DNA of 64,000 nucleotides from Oscillospiraceae bacterium (GTDB taxonomy: Bacteria; Bacillota; Clostridia; Oscillospirales; Ruminococcaceae): contig JAFQIY010000041.1 of NCBI GenBank assembly GCA_017415165.1, positions 124,001-188,000 of the forward strand, in the 5' to 3' direction. This document shows, in pieces, positions 18,279 through 27,800 of the stretch. A model generated the notes under the pieces. It was not told where the DNA came from. It saw only the letters and a list, made by a program, of their open reading frames with translations, and searched no databases. Both the position numbers and the translations under genes were made by a program. Numbering within the stretch: position 1 is the first letter of the stretch; each line of letters starts with the position of its first letter.

Positions 18279-18367
18279 TAATTGAATATGCCTTTAACCT
18301 GCCGTAAACGGTGTTGCACGGACAGGTTGAGCGTTTTACATTATTTTGTACAGCAAGGAGTCTTTAT

Positions 18368-19423
18368 ATGTCAAAAATCAGGGTTGCCGTTCTGTTCGGC
18401 GGTATTTCAAACGAGCACGACATTTCACTTATTTCTGCAACTAATATTATTTCTGCCATTCCATCCGATAAATATGAGGTCATTCCTATCGGTATTACAA
18501 AAAAAGGCAGATGGCTTTTCTATCCCGGTGATATAGGTCTGATTTCTTCTGGCAACTGGGAGTCTCATCCTGACTGCGTTCCTGCGGTAATTCTTCCTGA
18601 CCCGATGTATAAGGGCATTGTGAAAATCAGTGAAGGATGCTGCACTACAACTAAAATTGATGTGGTATTCCCTGCTTTACACGGTCAGAACGGTGAGGAC
18701 GGTGCTATTCAGGGCTTGCTCAAGCTTTCGGGAATTCCTTATGTAGGCTGTGACATTATTTCTTCCGCTAACTGTATGGATAAGGCTGCGGCTCACGTTA
18801 TGCTTGAAGCAGGCGGAATAAGAATGGCTAAGTGGAAGTGCGTTTCTGTTGCTGACCTGAACAGACTTGATGATGTTTGCGATGAAATTGCGGGCGAGCT
18901 TGATTATCCTCTTTTCGTAAAGCCTGCAAACAGCGGTTCTTCCGTTGGTGTAAACAAGGCAAGCTCTTTTGAAGAACTGAAAAATGCTATCAAGCTTGCT
19001 TTCAGTCACGATAAAAAGGTTATTGTTGAAGAATTCATCAAGGGACACGAGGTTGAATGTGCTGTATTCGGCAAGGAAACACCATTCGCTTCGGAAGTCG
19101 GCGAAATCAGCTCCTGCAATGAATTCTACGACTATGAAGCCAAATACATTCTCGGCACTTCGGGACTTACAATTCCTGCTGATATTCCTGCTGAGGCTTC
19201 AAGGGAAATCCGTGAAACTGCTGTTAAGGCATTCAAGCTGATGGGCTGCTCGGGTCTTTCAAGAATTGACTTCTTCCTTACTGATGACGGTACGGTTTAT
19301 CTCAATGAAATCAATACTCTCCCAGGCTTTACTCAGATTAGTATGTATCCGAAGCTTATGGAGAATATGGGTATTTCTCAGCCTGAGCTTCTTGATAAGC
19401 TTATTTCACTCAGTATGGAATAA
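18368..19423 (+). CDS. ddl: D-alanine--D-alanine ligase
   Basis: ATP-grasp ligase making the D-Ala-D-Ala terminus of peptidoglycan. 351 residues. Landmarks: VLFGGISNEHDISL at the N terminus, FPALHGQNGEDGAIQG near residue 100, FVKPANSGSSVGV near 182, VEEFIKGHEVECAV near 218 and LNEINTLPGFTQISMYPKL near 315 (metal-binding Asn/Glu). The serpentine EKH-type loop and SMYPKL end favour D-Ala over D-lactate activity, which is inference. AAGGAG is 7 bases before the ATG at 18368. Head of an operon through 23824. Confidence 0.95.
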   Translation: MSKIRVAVLFGGISNEHDISLISATNIISAIPSDKYEVIPIGITKKGRWLFYPGDIGLISSGNWESHPDCVPAVILPDPMYKGIVKISEGCCTTTKIDVVFPALHGQNGEDGAIQGLLKLSGIPYVGCDIISSANCMDKAAAHVMLEAGGIRMAKWKCVSVADLNRLDDVCDEIAGELDYPLFVKPANSGSSVGVNKASSFEELKNAIKLAFSHDKKVIVEEFIKGHEVECAVFGKETPFASEVGEISSCNEFYDYEAKYILGTSGLTIPADIPAEASREIRETAVKAFKLMGCSGLSRIDFFLTDDGTVYLNEINTLPGFTQISMYPKLMENMGISQPELLDKLISLSME

Positions 19424-19463
19424 TGAGCAATATTATGGCTGATTTCAACACAAGGAGGTTGCT

Positions 19464-20288
19464 ATGAATAACAATGCAATCGGTGTTTTTGACTCGGGAC
19501 TCGGTGGTCTGACCTGCGTCAAGGAGCTTAACAAGCTTATTCCGAATGAAAACATTATTTATTTCGGTGACAATGCAAGAGTTCCTTACGGTGCAAGAGG
19601 ACGTGAAACTATACTCGAATACGCAAAACAGGATATTGCTTTTATAAAAAAACACAATGTAAAGATGATTATTGCGGCTTGCGGCACGGTTTCTTCAGTT
19701 CTCGGAAGCAGCAAGACATCAGACGGTGAAACTGCATTTTCGGGGGTTCTTCTTCCTGCGGCACAGACTGCGTGCAGTGTTACGAGAAACGGAAAAATCG
19801 GCGTAATCGGCACTGATGCGACTATAAAATCAGGAAGCTACGGAAAAGCTATAAGAAGCATACGCCCTGATGTAAAGGTTATCGGCAACTCCTGTCCGCT
19901 GTTTGTTCCGTTGGTCGAAAACGGATTTACTGACAGGGATAATCCTGTTACAAAGCTTGTGGTTGAACAGTATCTTTCTCCGCTGAAGGCTGAGGGAGTT
20001 GATACTCTTGTTCTGGGCTGCACTCACTACCCTATTATCCGTGACACAATTGCTGATTATATGGGCGAAAATGTTACGCTGATTTCTTCGGGCGAGGAAG
20101 TTGCAAAGTACGCATACAATATGCTGATGCGCAACGATATGCTTACAGACCGTGAAGAAAAAGGGACAAATACTTACTACACTTCGGACAGTGTTGAGCT
20201 TTTTGAGGAAAATGCACACGCTTTTCTCGGAAACTCCATAAATGGTAAAATCTACAAGGTCGGTATTGAGGAATTGATTTCCTGCTGA
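19464..20288 (+). CDS. murI: Glutamate racemase
   Basis: Cofactor-independent racemase supplying D-glutamate for MurD. 274 residues with IGVFDSGLGGLT at the N terminus, FGDNARVPYG near 35 and both catalytic cysteines: AACGTVSS near 74 (Gly replaces the usual Asn after the Cys) and LGCTHYPI near 183. AAGGAGG lies 6 bases before the ATG. It lies 40 bases behind ddl, so D-Ala-D-Ala and D-Glu supply are co-expressed. Confidence 0.95.
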   Translation: MNNNAIGVFDSGLGGLTCVKELNKLIPNENIIYFGDNARVPYGARGRETILEYAKQDIAFIKKHNVKMIIAACGTVSSVLGSSKTSDGETAFSGVLLPAAQTACSVTRNGKIGVIGTDATIKSGSYGKAIRSIRPDVKVIGNSCPLFVPLVENGFTDRDNPVTKLVVEQYLSPLKAEGVDTLVLGCTHYPIIRDTIADYMGENVTLISSGEEVAKYAYNMLMRNDMLTDREEKGTNTYYTSDSVELFEENAHAFLGNSINGKIYKVGIEELISC

Positions 20289-20310
20289 ACCTTATAATCA
20301 GAGGATTGAA

Positions 20311-20730
20311 ATGGAAAGAAAAATTTTTTTAAATCTGAAAAGCATTAATTCGGTCGGAAATGACAGCAGCAAAACTGAGCTTAACTCAGATGGTGTACTG
20401 CGAATTCTTGACAACGGTGATATTGAAGTAAGCTATGAGGAGTCAGAGGCTACAGGCTTCAAAGGCTCTACAACGTTTATTACCATTTCCGAAAATATGC
20501 TTGTTACGCTTAAAAGAGTAGGCTCAGCGCCGTCTATTCTTACGATTGAGGCTGACCAGAAGCACCTTTGCCACTACGGTACGCCTTACGGTGATATTAT
20601 GATGGGCATTACAACTCACGCTGTACGGAGCAATATTACCTTTGACGGCGGTGAGCTTTATCTTAAATACACTATTGATGTAAACGGCGGATACGTTTCC
20701 GACAACGAAATTTATCTGAATGTTAAATAA
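20311..20730 (+). CDS. DUF1934 family calycin-like beta-barrel protein
   Basis: 139-residue all-beta protein of the YwiB/DUF1934 family, usually found directly before argS in Firmicutes, as here. Conserved traits: ISENMLVTLKRVGS, a central HLCHYGTPYGDIMMGITTHAV stretch and the alternating hydrophobic C-terminal strands LYLKYTIDVNG. The fold suggests small-molecule binding, but no function is established. Located 22 bases after murI and 18 before argS. Confidence 0.88.
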   Translation: MERKIFLNLKSINSVGNDSSKTELNSDGVLRILDNGDIEVSYEESEATGFKGSTTFITISENMLVTLKRVGSAPSILTIEADQKHLCHYGTPYGDIMMGITTHAVRSNITFDGGELYLKYTIDVNGGYVSDNEIYLNVK

Positions 20731-20748
20731 CTGAAAGGATGAAATAAA

Positions 20749-22509
20749 ATGACTAACCCAATCAAATCCGCTTCAAATGAACTTCGTGAGCTGCTTATGG
20801 CGGCTCTCGGCAGACTTGTTTCCGAGGGAAAAATTGAGGCTGTTCCCCTGCCCGCTTTCAACATTGAAATTCCTCAGGACAAATCCCACGGCGACTTTGC
20901 TTCAAACATTGCACTTGCTTGTGCAAAGCCTTTGAAGTCCGCACCAAGAAAGATTGCTGAAATGCTTTGTGATGCTATTATTCTTGAGGGCAGCTCTTTT
21001 GAGCGTGTTGAAATTGCAGGTCCGGGCTTCATTAACTTTTTCCTGTCAAGAAGCTGGTTCTCAAATGTAATCGGCTCTGTATTTGCTGAAAAGGAAAATT
21101 ACGGACGTACAGACACAGGTGCAGGAAAGAAAATTCTTGTTGAATTCGTTTCCGCAAACCCTACAGGTCCTATGCACATCGGCAACGCACGAGGCGGTGC
21201 TATCGGTGACTGTCTTGCTGCTGTTCTTGACTGGGCAGGCTACAATGTTGAACGTGAGTTCTATGTAAATGACGCAGGCAATCAGATTGAAAAGTTCGGC
21301 AACTCCCTTAACCTCCGCTATTTACAGCTTTGCTCCGAAAACGGACAGGCTTTTATTGCCAAGTACGCTGACAACGAGGAGCTTTGTCAGGCAATTTACA
21401 ATGACGCTGAAACATTCCCTATGCCTGAGGATGTTTATCTCGGTGCGGACATTATTGTTCACGCTAAGAATTTCTACGATATCAACGGCAACGCTTATGC
21501 TGACAAGACAGAAGAAGAACGCAAGGATGCTCTTGTTGCTTTTGCACTTCCTAAGAACATTCAGAAGCTTGAAGACGACCTTCGCAAGTACAGAATTGAG
21601 TACAACACCTGGTTCCGTGAAAGCACTCTCCACAACAGCGACGCTATCAAGAATGTAATTGAGCTTCTCAAGAAGAGCGGTTACACATACGAACAGGAAG
21701 GCGCACTCTGGTTCAAGTCCTCTGAGCTTGGTGACGAAAAGGACAGGGTTCTTATTCGTGCAAATGGTATTCCTACTTACTTTGTACCTGATATTGCTTA
21801 CCATTACAACAAGCTTGTTACCCGTGGTTTTGATACAGCAATTGACATTCTCGGTGCTGACCACCACGGCTACATTCCAAGAATGAAGGCTGCTATGCAG
21901 GCGCTCGATGTTGACCCTAACCGTCTTGATATGATTATTATGCAGATGGTACGTCTTGTAAAGAACGGCGAAACATACAAGCTTTCAAAGCGTTCGGGCA
22001 AGGCTGTTACACTTGAAACTCTGCTTGATGAAATTCCGATTGATGCAGCACGTTTCTTCTTCAATCTCCGTGAAGCAAACTCGCACTTTGAATTTGACCT
22101 TGACCTTGCTATTGAGCAGTCCTCAAAGAACCCTGTTTACTATGTTCAGTACGCTCACGCAAGAATCTGCTCAATTATCCGTAATCTCGAAGCTGAGGGT
22201 TACTCTGTGAAGGAGCTTTCCGCTGAACAGCTGAACGTTCTTGATGCACCTGAGGAAATCGAGCTTATCCGCTTCATCGCTTCCCTGCCTAACACTGTTG
22301 ATGCGGCTGCAAAGGATTACGACCCTGCTAAGATTACACGTTACACTCAGGACCTTGCTACTCTATTCCACAAATTCTATGACAAGTGCAGAATCAAGGG
22401 CGCTGAGGAAAATGTACTTTATGCACGTCTTGCGCTTTGCGAGGCTGTTAAGATTACTCTCAGAAACACACTTGATATGCTTAAAATCACCTGCCCTGAA
22501 AAGATGTAA
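20749..22509 (+). CDS. argS: Arginine--tRNA ligase
   Basis: Class Ia synthetase, 586 residues. N-terminal Add-1 domain, then the HIGH-type signature near residue 143 (VSANPTGPMHIGNARGG), the Arg-binding DAGNQIEKFG, YFVPDIAYHYNK and ADHHGYIPRMK segments, and a KMSKS-like KLSKRSGKAVTL near 408, which is normal variation in ArgRS. The C-terminal helical anticodon-binding domain carries YVQYAHARICSI. Start ATG follows GAAAGGATG. Confidence 0.97.
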   Translation: MTNPIKSASNELRELLMAALGRLVSEGKIEAVPLPAFNIEIPQDKSHGDFASNIALACAKPLKSAPRKIAEMLCDAIILEGSSFERVEIAGPGFINFFLSRSWFSNVIGSVFAEKENYGRTDTGAGKKILVEFVSANPTGPMHIGNARGGAIGDCLAAVLDWAGYNVEREFYVNDAGNQIEKFGNSLNLRYLQLCSENGQAFIAKYADNEELCQAIYNDAETFPMPEDVYLGADIIVHAKNFYDINGNAYADKTEEERKDALVAFALPKNIQKLEDDLRKYRIEYNTWFRESTLHNSDAIKNVIELLKKSGYTYEQEGALWFKSSELGDEKDRVLIRANGIPTYFVPDIAYHYNKLVTRGFDTAIDILGADHHGYIPRMKAAMQALDVDPNRLDMIIMQMVRLVKNGETYKLSKRSGKAVTLETLLDEIPIDAARFFFNLREANSHFEFDLDLAIEQSSKNPVYYVQYAHARICSIIRNLEAEGYSVKELSAEQLNVLDAPEEIELIRFIASLPNTVDAAAKDYDPAKITRYTQDLATLFHKFYDKCRIKGAEENVLYARLALCEAVKITLRNTLDMLKITCPEKM

Positions 22510-22520
22510 GGTACAAAACT

Positions 22521-23321
22521 ATGCAGATTATGATTGAATGTGAATACTGCGGTTCACTTTATGATTTCAGCGAAAATCATACTTGTCCGAACTGTGCGGC
22601 TATTCCTGATAAAAAGAAGGTTGCTGCGGCTAAGGCTGCTGCTAAGGCTGAGGCTAAAAAATCACCCGAAATTGCTGTCAAGCTTGATTACACGCCTGAG
22701 AAGCCTCCTTCAAGTATGTTTATGACGGTAATTGTAAAGCTTATTCCGCTTTGGATTTTTCTGATTATCGTACTTACTTACGTTCCTGAAATGGCAGAAA
22801 ACTCCGTGGCAAAGAAAGCTGCTGAAAATCTTCAGGTTATTGATGAAATCACATATGCTGACCACGCAATGAACGAGGAATTCCTTTACGATGACAAAAT
22901 CACTTTGGAAATTGATGATGCGTTTTATGCTGAAAGTGAGGTTGTGGAGGCGCTTCTTCCTGACGGTATGAAGCTGCTGGTTGTTCATATTAAGGGCAGT
23001 ATTGACGAAGATAAATATGACGGTTATGATTACAACGATTATGCAAGAGTAAATCCTTACATAACCAATGGTGTTATCTGCCGTGAAAAGCTTGGATATT
23101 CTGCACTTAATTCAATTCCTGAAATATATGGCACGACAACCTTTACACTGACCAATTTCTACAGCTTTTCCAGTGAAAGAGATGGTTACTGGTGCTTTAT
23201 AGCTGATGAGAATGATACTGATATAAGCTTGTGTATCGGTGATTATACCGTCAAGGATTACGCTCTCACTCTTGAAGAAGTACACAGAATTGACATTACA
23301 GCTGCAAAGGAGGAATCCTGA
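22521..23321 (+). CDS. Zinc-ribbon membrane protein, unknown function
   Basis: 266 residues: an N-terminal zinc ribbon (CEYCGSLYDF ... CPNC), an Ala/Lys-rich linker, one membrane segment near residues 70-92 (VKLIPLWIFLIIVLTYV) and an extracytoplasmic domain rich in Asp/Tyr that probably forms a beta-sandwich. This layout is common in Clostridia operons, but no function is known. Its stop overlaps the next start by one base, so the two products probably act together at the membrane. Confidence 0.72.
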   Translation: MQIMIECEYCGSLYDFSENHTCPNCAAIPDKKKVAAAKAAAKAEAKKSPEIAVKLDYTPEKPPSSMFMTVIVKLIPLWIFLIIVLTYVPEMAENSVAKKAAENLQVIDEITYADHAMNEEFLYDDKITLEIDDAFYAESEVVEALLPDGMKLLVVHIKGSIDEDKYDGYDYNDYARVNPYITNGVICREKLGYSALNSIPEIYGTTTFTLTNFYSFSSERDGYWCFIADENDTDISLCIGDYTVKDYALTLEEVHRIDITAAKEES

Positions 23322-23824
23322 TGGCTTTTTTTAAGAGAAAAAGATACAATATCTTTGTAAAGCTTATTGCAATTGCGCTGTTTATTCTTGTATTAATTAT
23401 GGTTTGGGGCACAGTTCTGATAGTTGGAGAAACCTCTGTTCTTTCATCATATGACAGTTATTATGAATGGGAGATTACAGGTCATACTATTGAAAAGCTT
23501 GATGACGGAAAATACAAGCTGACGCTTGATGTGAAAAACACAAGTGCTTATGATGCGTATATTGACAAATACACTCTAAAGCTTGAATATGGGGATTACA
23601 ATTATATTGATTATCCGAATACACCATATCCGGAAGGCTACTTTTATGAATCCTTGAATGAAACGTTAATTCCGCCGGGAGAAACAATCAAACATTCAAT
23701 TACTTTCGAAGCACCCGAAGGACTGCGTTCATTCAGAGTCAGGTATAACGGCGAGTCCTATATGCTTTCAGAAGCAAGGGACAGGGACAGCAATTACAAA
23801 TACTATGACGTTGATTTAAAATAA
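23321..23824 (+). CDS. Single-pass membrane protein with exported beta domain, unknown function
   Basis: 167 residues: basic start, one N-terminal membrane anchor (residues ~10-32, KLIAIALFILVLIMVWG) and an outside domain with the pattern of a DUF5067/FixG-like immunoglobulin fold (LTLDVKNTSAYDAYIDKYTLKLE ... IPPGETIKHSITFEAPEGLRSFRVRY). Coupled by TGATG to the zinc-ribbon gene before it. Last gene of the ddl operon. Fold assignment is by eye. Confidence 0.7.
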   Translation: MAFFKRKRYNIFVKLIAIALFILVLIMVWGTVLIVGETSVLSSYDSYYEWEITGHTIEKLDDGKYKLTLDVKNTSAYDAYIDKYTLKLEYGDYNYIDYPNTPYPEGYFYESLNETLIPPGETIKHSITFEAPEGLRSFRVRYNGESYMLSEARDRDSNYKYYDVDLK

Positions 23825-23835
23825 TTCCAAAAAAA

Positions 23836-23889
23836 TCACCTCGGACAAGTATAAACCGTCTTAAACGGTCAAAACTATGTCCGAGGTGA
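23836..23889 (+). promoter_or_regulatory. Long hairpin enclosing the ribosome site of the M23 peptidase gene
   Basis: TCACCTCGGACA (23836-23847) pairs perfectly with TGTCCGAGGTGA (23878-23889); an inner ACCGT/ACGGT stem sits at 23855-23869. The ribosome site GAGGTG (23883-23888) is part of the 3' arm, 6 bases before the ATG at 23895. It may also act as terminator of the ddl operon. Confidence 0.7.
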
Positions 23890-23894
23890 ATTTT

Positions 23895-24614
23895 ATGAGT
23901 AATGAGAAATTCAAGATTTCAAGCAAAAGTCTGATTATAACATCGGGTATTTGTATTGCTGTTGCAGCTGTTGCGGGGATTTACACCTACAACAAGGCTT
24001 CAGACCAGCTGAATGCTGAGATTATCGGCAGCAACAAAACTACATTGTCCGCAGAGGTTGACCCTGAAACACCTGTTAATGTTGAACAGACTAACGTTGC
24101 TAAGACAGAGGTTACGACGGTTACTGAGACAGAAAGCATTGAGTCAGCAATTGCACCTGAGGTTGAAGTCGTTGAGGAAGCGGCTGTTGTTGCTCCTCAG
24201 ACAATGGTCAGACCGCTCAATGGTGAAATTATCAACGAATTTTCGGGCGGTGAGCTTGTAAAGTCCAGAACACTCAATGTATGGAAAACACACGATGGTG
24301 TGGACATTGCAGGTGCACTTGACGAAAAGGTAAAGAGTATGGCAAGCGGCACTGTCACAAAGGTTTATGAGGACCAGATGATGGGTGCGTGCGTGATTAT
24401 TGACCACGGTAACGGTCTTGAGGGGTACTACTGCAATCTGAGCAAGGATATTCCCATTGCAGAGGGTCAGAATGTTTCCGCAGGTTCAATTATCGGTATG
24501 GTCGGTGACACTGCTGAAAGCGAAATCAGCGAGCCGTCTCATCTGCACTTTGCCTTAAAAAAGAACGGCGAATGGATTGACCCGATTGCTCTTATTTCGG
24601 GTGAAGGAAGTTAA
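23895..24614 (+). CDS. M23-family membrane-anchored endopeptidase, SpoIIQ-like
   Basis: 239 residues: one N-terminal membrane segment (residues ~13-30), a Thr/Glu/Val-rich spacer to ~100 and a LytM/M23 domain. Zinc ligands are intact: H and D in THDGVDIAG (near 137) and H-L-H-F near 222. The layout matches SpoIIQ, the forespore part of the engulfment channel; clostridial SpoIIQ keeps zinc ligands while Bacillus SpoIIQ lacks the first His. A general cell-wall hydrolase is the alternative. The start at 23895 fits GAGGTG; an in-frame ATG at 23877 has no site. Confidence 0.82.
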   Translation: MSNEKFKISSKSLIITSGICIAVAAVAGIYTYNKASDQLNAEIIGSNKTTLSAEVDPETPVNVEQTNVAKTEVTTVTETESIESAIAPEVEVVEEAAVVAPQTMVRPLNGEIINEFSGGELVKSRTLNVWKTHDGVDIAGALDEKVKSMASGTVTKVYEDQMMGACVIIDHGNGLEGYYCNLSKDIPIAEGQNVSAGSIIGMVGDTAESEISEPSHLHFALKKNGEWIDPIALISGEGS

Positions 24615-24621
24615 AATGGTA

Positions 24622-24649
24622 AGAGGTACCGTAGGGTACCTCTTTTTTT
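24622..24649 (+). terminator. Terminator of the M23 peptidase gene
   Basis: Perfect 9-bp stem AGAGGTACC / GGTACCTCT with loop GTAG, then six T. Confidence 0.92.
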
Positions 24650-24691
24650 CAGAATAATGGTTTGAAATTAATATTATTGATGCTTTAAATA

Positions 24692-24720
24692 TTGACATAT
24701 TTGTATATTGATGATAAAAT
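24692..24720 (+). promoter_or_regulatory. Promoter of the GH5 gene
   Basis: TTGACA (24692-24697), 17 bases, TAAAAT (24715-24720); gives a leader of about 120 nt. Confidence 0.78.
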
Positions 24721-24807
24721 TAAATGGAATATAATATGTTTATTTCATAGATATATGAAAGGAGTTGACAACAGGTTTCAAAAGCATAGTTTTTCAAAAA
24801 TTATACG

Positions 24808-24850
24808 GGAGGAGGAATCACGTTTTTCTGAAAACGTGGTCAGATTTATG
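24808..24850 (+). promoter_or_regulatory. Split ribosome site: Shine-Dalgarno, hairpin, start codon
   Basis: GGGAGGAGG (24808-24816) is 31 bases from the ATG at 24848. A perfect 8-bp hairpin CACGTTTT / AAAACGTG (24819-24838) lies between; folding it leaves about 11 bases of effective spacing. Confidence 0.6.
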
Positions 24851-27800
24851 AAAACGATTTTAAAAAAAGCGGCGGCGCTGCTGACATCGGCTGCGGTAAT
24901 GCTTTCGGCAAGTCCTATGGTTTCATATGCGGCAATGGACACAAGTGAATTTGATTCTGGGTATACATATTCAACTGAGATGAGGGGGCTTACTGCCTTT
25001 CAGATTGCAAGCGATATGGGGGCAGGCTGGAATCTGGGAAATTCACTTGAAAGCGTAGATAACGAAACAAACTGGGGCAACCCTACTACTACAAAGGCAA
25101 TGATTGATGCAATTGCAGATAAGGGCTTTACTACTCTGCGTGTTCCTGTAAGATGGGATGACCATTATTCCAACGCTTCTTCATATACAATTCAGGACAA
25201 CTATATGGACAGAGTGGAAACCGTTGTAAACTACGGTCTTGCAAATGATATGTATGTTATTCTTAACGTGCATCACAATGATTTGCAGCATAATGTTCCT
25301 GACACTGATGCTATTTCAGCAGAGCTTTCAGCTATATGGACACAGATAGGCAATCGCTTCAAGAACTATGGCGACAAGCTTATTTTTGAGGTGAACAATG
25401 AGCCGAGAAGTCAGAATGACTGGACAGGCAATGCTGAGTATTACGCTTGTGTAAACGATTGCAACGAGGCTGCACGAGCTGCTATCCGTGCGACAGGCGG
25501 AAACAACACCGAACGTCTTGTTATGCTGCCTACTTACTGTGCGTCAGCTGATGAAGCAAAGGCTGCGGCGTGGACAAAAAATGCTTCGGATGATATGATT
25601 GCTGCTTCAATCCACGCATATCTCCCCTTTGATTTTGCATTTAACGGTGAAGGACATACTACCTGGCTGGAGTCAGACGTTGCTGAGCTGAATTCATTCT
25701 TTGACAGGCTTGACACTTATTTTCTCAGCAAGGGTATCCCTGTGGTTATCGGTGAATTCGGCAACTGCAACAAGAACAACACAGCTGACCGTGTAACCTG
25801 CACAGAGGTTTACACTTCTCTTGCAAGACAATTTGCAGAGCAGAATATTCCGTGTGTTGTATGGGATAACAACTGCTATGAAGTCGGTGAGGAAAACTTC
25901 GGGCTTTTCAACCGCAGCAGCCGCACATTTACTTATGAAGGAATAGTAAATGCGCTTGTTTCCGCTTATGATGGAGACCCTGATTATGAAGTCTCCTGCT
26001 CCGCAGAAACTGTTATTTCTTCTACAGGCGGCAGCACTACGGGCAGCTGGGGACAGGCTGTATGCTTCTCGGGAGGACTTATCAAATCAATGTCTCAGGG
26101 AGAAAGCGTTTATGCTGAGTATTCAAGCTCAAAAGCTCCTGAACTCATTTTGCAGAGTCTTTCAGTTTCAGATAAAGGCTGGGTAAAAGTTCCCCCTGAC
26201 AGTACATCAGACGGTGTTGCTGTTTGGAGCTACTCGACTATTGTAAATTATTATGGTGAAGGCTTCGTAGGTCTTGACAACGTATTTATCGGTGACACAG
26301 GTGCTGCTCTGACGGTATCTAAGGTTTACATCAACAATCCAAATGCACACACACATAATTATAACGGTGCAGAAACTGTTACTCTTGAGGCAAGCGAAAC
26401 CACAAAGGGCAGAATGACTGTTGCCTGCTCTGTAAGCGGCTGTGACAAATTCAGAGTTGTTGAAACTGATTACGCTTCGGGCTGTGCTCACACCGGCGGT
26501 ACTGCTACCTGCAAGGATAAGGCAATCTGTGGTCTCTGCGGCAAACCATACGGTAAGGTTGACAGCACAAACCACACAAGCGTGGCAGAAAATTATTCTT
26601 TTGACGAGAGCGGTCACTGGTATGAATGCGGCGGCTGTGGTGCAGATGTTGATAAATCTTCACACTCATCAAGCGGTGCTGCAACAGAAACAACGGCAGA
26701 AACGTGCACAGTATGCGGATATGTAATTACTCCTGCACTTGGTCATACAACGCACACTGCTGACACAAGCAAATGGCTTTATGACGAAACAAGTCACTGG
26801 CACAAATGTATTGGCTGTGAGGAAAAGCTTGATGTGAAAAAGCACAGCGGCGGTACTGCTTCCTGCAATGCAAAGGCTGTCTGTGAAATATGCAGTCAGT
26901 CCTATGGTAATATGGACAGCTCCAACCATATAGGCATAGAGGAAGAATGGTCTTCCGACCAAACACATCATTGGCACGAATGTAATGACTGCGGCAGTGA
27001 TATTGACAAGGCTACTCATAAAAAGGCTTCTGCCTATCAGAAAAATGAAACGGGACACTGGAAAAGCTGTACTGTATGCGGTACAGGTGAAGCCTATGCT
27101 GAAAATCACACAAGCGATGAGGGTGTTGTTACTGTAGAGCCTACAGCAGATTCGGAGGGACTCCGCACATATTCCTGCACTGTATGCGACTATGTTATCA
27201 GGACAGAGTCAATACCAAAATTGCAGGCATTGGTAAAGGTATCTGACGGCACTGAGGAAAAGAAATTTACTGACCTTAAATCTGCACTTAAAGCATACGC
27301 TTCATCGTCAGAATCTCTGACTATCACTTTGCTTGATGATGTTTCCGTAAAAAGCGTTGCTCTGCCTAAAAAGGCTGAGTCCATTACAATTACAGGCAGC
27401 GGCACATTAAGCATAAGCGGCACTTCCCTGTCAATCCCTGCAAGCACAACTATAAACACAGACATCATAGGCAGCGGTACAAAGCCGCTTGCAATAAAGA
27501 TTTCGGCAGGCAAAACCCTTAACCTCAATGGCAATATAACAAACCTTGGGGCATTAAGCGGTACAAAGACATCTGTGCTTAATGCAAACACAAATCTTAC
27601 CGCAGCAAGTCTTGCAACCTTCAAGGAGGTAAATATTGCGGATAATGCTGTGCTTACTGTAAACGGCAAGGTTTCCGCAGTTTTACTGCTCAACGGTAAA
27701 TTGAATCTTACAAACGCAAAGTCTACTGCTGCTATAACAACAGCAGGCACGGCTTCCCTTGTTTTAAGCGAGAGCAACGGCGTAATTCCTAAGGTGACAA

